A stretch of DNA of 64,000 nucleotides from Macrostomum hystrix (lineage: Eukaryota > Platyhelminthes > Macrostomidae), in assembly GCA_950097015.1 (NCBI GenBank), contig CATNEN010000039.1, positions 17,590,501 through 17,654,500 of the forward strand, in the 5' to 3' direction. Made by a program: the position numbers and the translations under genes. Shown in pieces: positions 58,077-64,000 of the stretch. Position 1 is the stretch's first letter. Each line of letters starts with the position of its first letter. Under the pieces are notes generated by a model. That model saw only the letters and a list, made by a program, of their open reading frames with translations. It did no database searches and was not told the origin of the DNA.

Positions 58077-61000
58077 TCAAGGCGAAGGCGACGGTTTTGG
58101 GCGAAGTGGAACCCAGGCGCTCACCGAGTCCGAGATGCCGCTACTGGCGATGCCGGCCGCAGCGCCGCCGGCCCCGCCGCCACCGCAAGCTGCAACGCCG
58201 CCACCAACGACGCTGCCGACGCCGCCGACAACGCCGCAGCTGCCGCCGCCGACGCCACAAGCGGCCAGCAGCTGACGCCACAGTTCGGCTTCCTCTGGCC
58301 CGCTGGACAATTTGCCTACCGAGGCCTGACCGATCAGCGACTCCTTGAAGCGCGGCTGGCTGAACACTCGCAGGCCGATGGTCAGCTGGTCCAGGCTCGA
58401 TGCCTCGGCCACGTCCAGGTGAAACGTGTCCCGGAGTTCTCCAGTCAGGGAGTTTCGCTTGCCTGTCTTCTTCGTCTTCACCACTTTGCGACCGTCGTGG
58501 AAGCTGACCTTGATGAGCGGCTCTGCGTGACGGGATAGGAAAACAACTTGCATACAGTGTCTGGTCAGCTCTAGTCACAACGGATTCTAGAATAAAAGTG
58601 CTTAACCGGCATGCGGTCCGAGGGCAGCTCATTGCACCTGCTCACTTTGAAAAACTGTGGAAGCAGAGGCAATCGCTAATTGCTAGTGAAAACAGGGCAT
58701 CGATTTTTAAATCCAATGCTTTTAGCTATATGGAACAGTAATCATTGAGAATCTGCGAATTCAAGTGTCTGATTTCATTGGAGAATCCATGCATTTGATT
58801 GATTTTCATAATCAATAGTTCAGGGTGCATATAGGTGTAAATGCCTATGAATCATTTGGCTGTTTGTCTTCTACAGGCTAGAGACTGTTCTACGACCGAT
58901 TCTGTACCAAAGTTAATGAATTTCGTGTCCCTAAAAATGGGATTCTCTGTCTAACAATGGGATTCTCTGTCTATCAACAGGATTCTCTGTCTAACAATGG
59001 GATTCTCTGTCTAACAATGGGATTCTCTGTCTAACAATGGGATTCTCTGTCTAACAATGAGATTCTCTGTCTTACCCAGCTTCTTGGTGACGTCACACTG
59101 CAGAAGGTTGCGGACGCGCACTATGTCCACGCTGAGCCGTCTGGCATTCCGCAGGTAGTGCAGCGACACCAGCACGTCGCCAATGTCGTCCTTTTCCTGT
59201 ACGGTCGTCAGGTTGGTTAAAAAAAGTGTTCGCCAGGAAAATTTTGAAGAAATCTTCCATTCTCTCAGTTGTGGGAACATGCTCCCTAAGGGGATCACGT
59301 CGGGACAGAATGCTCAAGATGCTAGTAAAAAACTGTTTTTTTGTTTTCGAGTCCATTACGTCCAAACTAATTACCGATTGCTGCTCTCAGAAAAATAGCC
59401 TAGAATATATTTAATGCACTTTTAATGCATTCGGGTTTTTCATGCGAATGCTTACAAAATCTTCTGTACCGCAGACATTAACTATATTTATATCCGCCCA
59501 ACCCCAACCATTCCATTAGGGCAATGGTCACGCAACTTTAAACAAAAGGTGCTACGCACACGAGAGGGCACATTTTTTTGCCTTTTTTTCTTCATTTTCT
59601 GTCGATCCATTCTGAAAATTTTCCTCCATAAAGTTTGGTGGGAAGCACCAAAAATAAAGGCTTATTTTTTTCTGCTCACAAAATTCCACAATGTCGGCTA
59701 TTTTGGATTGATCAAAAACTTATTATTTCCATTTTCGATTTTTACTATCGTCATAGTTACTTATAATATTCGCTATACGAGCTGTGATAGAAAATAAGAG
59801 AAAAGGTTTGTCGAGCGATCTTTGCCATTGATGGCTAATGAGAGTGTACACTGCCTGACAATTAGAAATTCAGGGAGATGTACACACACCTGTGTGAGTG
59901 TGTGCTCAGGAGTCAGCGGAATGAGCCGAATTGCCTCCTCGCTGGCTGAGGGTCTAGTGCCACCAAATGATGTGCCATTGTTCCACAGCATCCGGCAATT
60001 GTAGGAAGACCTGATAGAAAAAAATATGGAAATAATGACAAACTTTTCCCTAAAGACTTATCCCTTAGTCTATTCTGTTCTGATCGAGTAGCAACGACGG
60101 AAGCTGGTTGTACAAGAATGTAGAAAATGAGCATCTTGTTCTCAGCAAACAATGCCTCTCAAGGTCCACGAGATTCGGCATCCTGAGCATCCTGAGCCCG
60201 TTGCAATAAGTGAGGAGGTGAGGGGGCAGTGACACACAGGTGTAAATTGGTGGGGAAGCCTTACCGAGTCGCAGGGAAACACCGGCACGCTGACAGTCTC
60301 GCCAGCTTGCACATTGACGCCAGCCAGCTCTACGCGGGCCACACCGATTCGTCGACTGCCGCGCCGGTCGTGGCTGCGCAGTTCGACCTCCAGCTCCGCC
60401 GACTGGCAGGCGCGGAAGTCGGCCACGTCGAAGCTCAACTGCTCGTTCCAGATTGGACAAGCGGTGCGCTTCTGCACCGAGGTCAGGCGCTGCTGCTGCT
60501 TGCGCGGCTGCAGCTGAACACGGGCGAAGGGGCTCGGCAGCTGCTGGACGGCTGACGCCAAGCTGCTGTCTCCGGACGGCATCCGGAGATCCTTGGCGTG
60601 CCGCAGCGTCACTAGCAGGTTGGCCCGATCGAAATCGTAGCTCAGTCGGATGTTCACAACTCCGCATTGCTGCTGCTGCTGATGCTTTTGTTGCTCCATA
60701 TCGCTTGACGGTGGAAGCGGTGAAGCCGCTGACGATGGCGAAGGCTGCGGAGGTTGCTGGTACAGGTCGAACTTGAAGTGCTCCAGCGTCACTTCGGCCT
60801 CGAACGCGCGCGGGCTTCGGCCACTTCCGGCCGCTCGCGACGGTGACGGCAGCTTGAATTCCAACGGCGAAGTCGACGCGGAGGAGGCAGCCACCACGGC
60901 AACCGTCGTTGTTGAAGCCGTTGACATGGCAGCTCCGCTGGCACCGCTGCCGCTGCCGTCAGTGATGGCTCGGCGTCCTTCGCGCATGCTGCGAGCTCGC

Positions 61001-61177
61001 TGAAGTCCGCCGCCGGCACCGTCACCGACACCGAGACGCTGCCAGCCTGCGTCGTCGGCTGGCGCCGTGGCAACAACGCTGCCCGCCGCAGCCGCCGCGC
61101 CAGAAGAGGAAGAGTGCAGCCGGCCGCGGAAGGACAGCGCATGACGCAGCGGCTCGAGCTGGTTCTGAAACTGGTAC

Positions 61178-61208
<31 letters not shown>

Positions 61209-61329
61209 TCTGCTGGGCTTCTATGGCCCCAGGCGACGGAGCTGGCGATTCCTCATCGCTGCCAACGGAAGACTCTCTAGACGACAGAGCGCTGGGGGTC
61301 ACGATCTCCAACAGTCTGCTGCCTAGCAT
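58077..61329 (-). CDS. Synaptotagmin-like protein with two C2 domains, probably calcium-independent
   Basis: Three exons join in frame: complement(60265..61329), complement(59076..59196) and complement(58077..58522), donors TCG/GTAAGG and CTGG/GTAAGA, acceptors GTACAG and CACGCAG, giving 543 residues. Residues 1-220 are disordered, rich in Ser/Ala/Gln, with two polyglutamine runs. C2A spans about 222-352 (NIRLSYDFDRANLLVTLRHA; CPIWNEQLSFDVADF; ELEVELRSHDRRGSRRIGVA). C2B spans about 359-485 (VLVSLHYLRNARRLSVDIV; KKTGKRNSLTGELRDTFHLD; FKESLIGQASVGKLSSG). The usual calcium-binding SDPYVK is PSPFAR in C2A and EPLIK in C2B, and the loop-3 aspartates are mostly missing, so calcium binding is unlikely, as in Syt14/16-type members. 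No N-terminal membrane segment is seen. A likely role is membrane or vesicle traffic scaffolding. The tail after C2B is Gly/Ala/Val-rich low complexity. A TATATA element at 61437-61442 and a donor-like CCCAG/GTAAG at 61396 hint at a short 5'-UTR exon upstream. Confidence 0.72.
58938..59075. repeat. 20-bp minisatellite at an exon-intron border of the C2 gene
   Basis: About seven copies of GGGATTCTCTGTCTAACAAT. The last, partial copy (GATTCTCTGTCTTAC) overlaps the splice donor of the middle exon on the minus strand: GTAAGACAGAGAATC. The array appears to have grown from the donor side of the intron, and weaker GTTAGACAG decoys repeat behind it. Confidence 0.92.
59836..60003 (+). mobile_element. 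SINE family B, copy 3 (5'-truncated), inside an intron of the C2 gene
   Basis: It carries GTGTACACTGCCTGACAATT, TGTGCTCAGGAGTCAGCGGA, TTGCCTCCTCGCTGGCTGAG and AAATGATGTGCCATTG, all shared with the other two family B copies. The tRNA head is missing. It lies in the 1.07-kb intron between C2A and C2B exons, antisense to the gene. Confidence 0.8.
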
Positions 61330-61436
61330 AGCTGCTCCTGCTGTGATGTTGCTGCTGCTGCTGCTGCTGCTGCGATGCTGAATGCGCTTGCTTACCTGGG
61401 GCCTGGACTGGGTTGCGGAGAAATCAAGAGAAAGAA

Positions 61437-61442
61437 TATATA
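61437..61442 (-). promoter_or_regulatory. Possible TATA box of the C2-domain gene
   Basis: TATATA, 108 bases upstream of the ATG. Reading on, a CCCCAG/GTAAG donor-like site and a 64-base CAG-rich stretch ending AGCAG come just before the ATG, allowing a tiny 5'-UTR exon plus intron. This is suggestive only. Confidence 0.3.
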
Positions 61443-61449
61443 GATGCAG

Positions 61450-62255
61450 AATACAGAAGTAGGCGGCAGCCTCTTCCCTCCCTCCCTAGCCTGGGCCAGA
61501 GCCAATGACCGATCTTGAGCTGCTCAAAAGTATTCTTTCAGCTATAGGCAAAGACTTAGAGAAAACACCTGGGCGATTTGGGGGGGCACTGGCCATACCG
61601 GCCGGCAACAATTGAGGGGTCTGTTGTATCCTTGTGACAATCCAGCCTCCCTTCTTCCTCATCTCGTATGCGGAGCAATTGCTTTCAAAAAGATCCCCCC
61701 ACGGAGTCCTATAGTTTAGAGTCGCGCATGCCTGCAGGTGCTTTGAGCCGACCCCGCATCCCCTTTATCCCCTTCTCTCTCCCCTCGCGTCTGAGTTATC
61801 TGTACATTTCGGTTCCCCATCTTTATCCTAATTCCCTATTTCTAACTCTCTATCTGTGCAGGTGTTCCCTCTTATTTTCTGTTTTCCACTGCATTCGCTG
61901 GGAATACATCGCTTGGCGGGCTGTTGTGCATGCATCGAGACACCTCTTAGTCGACACTGTCAGTCAAGCGGGCCACTTCACTTCATCCTCTGTGTTACTT
62001 TCCCCCCTCATAGAGTCTCATGCCCCGGTTCAGCCCAATGGGGTGGCTGCACTTCCCTTTCACAGCAAGAAACCGGCAGCTGTCAAACACTTCGTGGCAT
62101 AGAAAATTATGTTCTAATCAAATCGAACTCGAGGCAGGCCTAGCAGTACAACAATGTTAATCGAACTACTCTTTCCAACTTCCTTTGTGAACCTGAATTA
62201 AATGAACTTTTAACTCCTAGATCGACAATCTGGCCTAGTCCCCGGGCCAATTCAT
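61450..62255. other. Intergenic, no supported gene
   Basis: Plus frames 61668-62102 and 61856-62143 overlap each other, have low-complexity Leu/Ser/Pro content and no domain. I treat the region as non-coding. Confidence 0.5.
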
Positions 62256-62258
62256 ACC

Positions 62259-62690
62259 CTCTCCCCTGTCTCACCTCTCCCCTGTCTCATCTCTCCCCTG
62301 TCTTATCTCTCCCCTGTCTCACCTCTCCCTGTCTCATCTCTCCCTGTCTCATCTCTCCCTGTCTCACCTCTCCCCTGTCTTATCTCTCCCCTGTCTCATC
62401 TCTCCCCTGTCTTATCTCTCCCCTGTCTCACCTCTCCCTGTCTCATCTCTCCCTGTCTCATCTCTCCCTGTCTCACCTCTCCCCTGTCTTATCTCTCCCC
62501 TGTCTCACCTCTCCCGTGTCTCACCTCTCCCCTGTCTCATCTCTCCCTGTCTCACCTCCCCTGTCTCATCTCTCCCGTGCCTCATATCTTCTCTGTCTCA
62601 TCATCTCTCCCCAGTCTTATGTCTTCCCTGTCTCGTTCCCCCGAGTCTAGTCTCACCCCTGTCGTATCTCTCCTCGTCCGAGCCCTGTGT
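62259..62690. repeat. Pyrimidine-rich 15/16-bp minisatellite
   Basis: About 24 copies of CTCTCCCCTGTCTCAT or its one-base-shorter form CTCTCCCTGTCTCAT. A block containing both forms (62259-62390) is repeated at about 62395-62500, a higher-order duplication. It degenerates after about 62570. The plus strand is almost wholly C/T and may form triplex DNA. Confidence 0.93.
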
Positions 62691-62699
62691 CATCTTTTA

Positions 62700-63700
62700 G
62701 ATTGTCTCATTGTCTCATTGCATGGTACACAAGATTGTCGAGCAATGTTCCACTGATTTCCAGGCCTCATTCCTAGAAATAATGGGACGTTACTTGTATC
62801 AAGTATTGAGCTGCCTGGATTTTTCAAAAAAAATCCTGGGGATATTTAAAAAATCTAAAAATAAAGCAGTCGGAGCTATAACTGCTAGTGTGACAGACTA
62901 TCCCAGTGCTAATCTTTTAAAATGAGGTTCTCATTTCCTACATTAACTGCGAAGCCCAATCTCGGTGAGTTTATTATCCGGGAACTAGCTGTGACTAGCT
63001 GGCTAGGTAGTCGAGTTTCAACAAAAAGACCTCGTTGTTCCAGCAAGAATGCTCCACTGAGCACAGTACTTAATCCCATCGCAGCCGTGGCCCTAATCCC
63101 TTCCCATCTTAACTCTCTACTCACGGCTTTCGCTCTCGCTCTTACTCGGACAAGAGTGATATATTATCATACATTTCTTTTCCAGGCTTATTACAATTAT
63201 TTCTATACATATCGGCTTTGTCATATCCAACTAGAATTGAAACTAGTCAGACACAATAGTTGTAGTACTATATTTTATCCGGGAATCTTGGAGTGGAATC
63301 TATTTCAAGTAGTCATTGTTAGCATGAAAGCCAAATAAAAAAATGGTGCTTTAGTATTGAGAATCTGAATTCTTGAGACAGAAAATTTTCGCATCGAACT
63401 CAACAATCAGCGGCTAGAGGGCTTTTGTCACGATTCGCTGAAGACCAGTCAGTGCCTTTTTGAATTAATTCTTTGGCCACAGACTCTTCAAAATGCTTCG
63501 TGTGGCGAGAGTAAGGGGTGAAAATCTGTTGCTCATGTCTCCCAGTCACACCTCTGGTGTCGGCCTCATCAAATTTTCATCCCCAATACGCAGCTTTTCT
63601 TCTCCGGCTTTGGAAAAAAACCATCAGTTCACTGCTTCTAGCCAGATGTTCCACACTCATCGCTTCAATAAATTATTCACTCCAGCATTCAGCTTCACAG
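62700..63700. other. Spacer with an unproven plus-strand frame
   Basis: A 138-codon frame at 62922-63338 from a true ATG is followed by AATAAA overlapping its end (63332), and an antisense frame (62909-63124) also stays open. Neither shows a domain I recognise. The antisense reading contains GLSTVLSGAFLLEQRGLF and looks protein-like, so a decayed mobile-element or host exon is possible. Confidence 0.25.
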
Positions 63701-63715
63701 CAACTTCATCTGAGT

Positions 63716-64000
63716 ATTTCTGCCATTCTATCTATCCTATCAGCCATTCTATCTATCTTATCTGCCATTTTATCTATCTTATCTGCCATTCTATCTATCT
63801 TGTCTGCCATTCTATCTATCTTGTCTGCCATTTTATCTATCTTATCTGCCATTTTATCTATCCTATCAGCCATTCTATCTATCTTATCTGCCATTTTATC
63901 TATCTTATCTGCCATTTTATCTATCTTATCTGCCATTTTATCTATCCTATCAGCCATTCTATCCATCCTATCTGCCATTCTATCTATCTTGACTGCCATT
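63716..64000 (-). repeat. 21-bp tandem array reading as a heptad coiled coil on the minus strand; runs off the window
   Basis: About 13 copies of a 21-bp unit (ATCTGCCATTTTATCTATCTT). Because 21 is seven codons, the minus strand encodes a perfect heptad repeat M-A-D-[KR]-I-D-[KR] with Met and Ile at the 3-4 spaced core positions, ending IDRMAEILR and a stop at 63706. That is an ideal parallel coiled coil. The upstream part lies beyond base 64000, so I cannot tell a coding C-terminus from a minisatellite that happens to be open. Substitutions seen are K/R swaps and M/I swaps, which conserve the heptad chemistry. Confidence 0.7.

Noticed and set aside
58040-58538. Plus-strand Arg/Ala-rich frames of 102-154 codons
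   Set aside because: They are antisense shadows of the GC-rich last exon of the C2-domain gene.
60142-61142. Other-frame readings over the C2A exon (200, 117, 108 codons)
   Set aside because: They overlap the exon with clear C2 homology and have no splice or domain support of their own.

Overview
The window is animal nuclear DNA. Protein-coding genes are split by short introns with GT/AG borders, and AATAAA-type poly(A) signals are present. Coding DNA is GC-rich and the DNA between genes is AT-rich. There are tRNA-derived SINEs, DNA-transposon footprints, decayed non-LTR retroelements and very many tandem repeats. No bacterial, phage or plasmid signature is present. The gene set (CYP20A1, XLF/NHEJ1, a VAV-like protein, a two-C2-domain protein, IAP-like BIR genes) fits an invertebrate metazoan. 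A lophotrochozoan or flatworm-type genome is a guess from repeat content and compact introns, not something I can prove.

Layout. 1-2.4 kb: the last four visible exons of a CYP20A1-type cytochrome P450 (+), with a 29-bp minisatellite in its last intron. 2.4-4.4 kb: a 25-bp minisatellite, a SINE, then a 37-bp minisatellite. 4.46-5.39 kb: last exon of an XLF (NHEJ1) homologue (-), ending in the Ku-binding KGLF tail. 5.8-6.4 kb: a terminal-inverted-repeat (TIR) element. 6.85-8.2 kb and 10.9-11.7 kb: two paralogous degenerate BIR-domain genes (-) on either side of a 1.5-kb, 28-bp satellite. 12-19 kb: AT-rich DNA with a hAT-like element carrying a perfect 8-bp target-site duplication (TSD), a SINE with a TSD, a decayed LINE and a second SINE family. 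19.2-20 kb: a small TATA-driven gene with an RVxF-type PP1-binding motif. 21.25 kb: an RNase H fragment of a retroelement, running straight into 21.4-52.5 kb.

21.4-52.5 kb is one enormous tandem array (about 31 kb, roughly 2,070 units) of a 15-bp unit with core TTTGGGCGGAGTGAC. It is degenerate at both edges and built inside from nested near-identical blocks offset by about 1.5, 2.2, 3.2 and 3.9 kb. The unit is divisible by three and stop-free in five of six frames, so the many long pentapeptide-repeat ORFs there are most simply a by-product.

53.3-55.3 kb: an intronless VAV-like CH-DH-PH-C1 protein (-) lacking the SH3-SH2-SH3 tail. 55-58 kb: AT-rich DNA with a SINE fragment and a 380-bp inverted-repeat element. 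58-61.4 kb: a three-exon, probably calcium-independent synaptotagmin-like gene (-). 61.4-64 kb: no convincing gene, a pyrimidine-rich minisatellite, and a 21-bp array at the right edge that reads as a heptad coiled coil on the minus strand.

The genes do not form one pathway. The dominant biology of the window is repeat expansion: tandem arrays lie inside introns, against 3' ends of genes and between paralogues.
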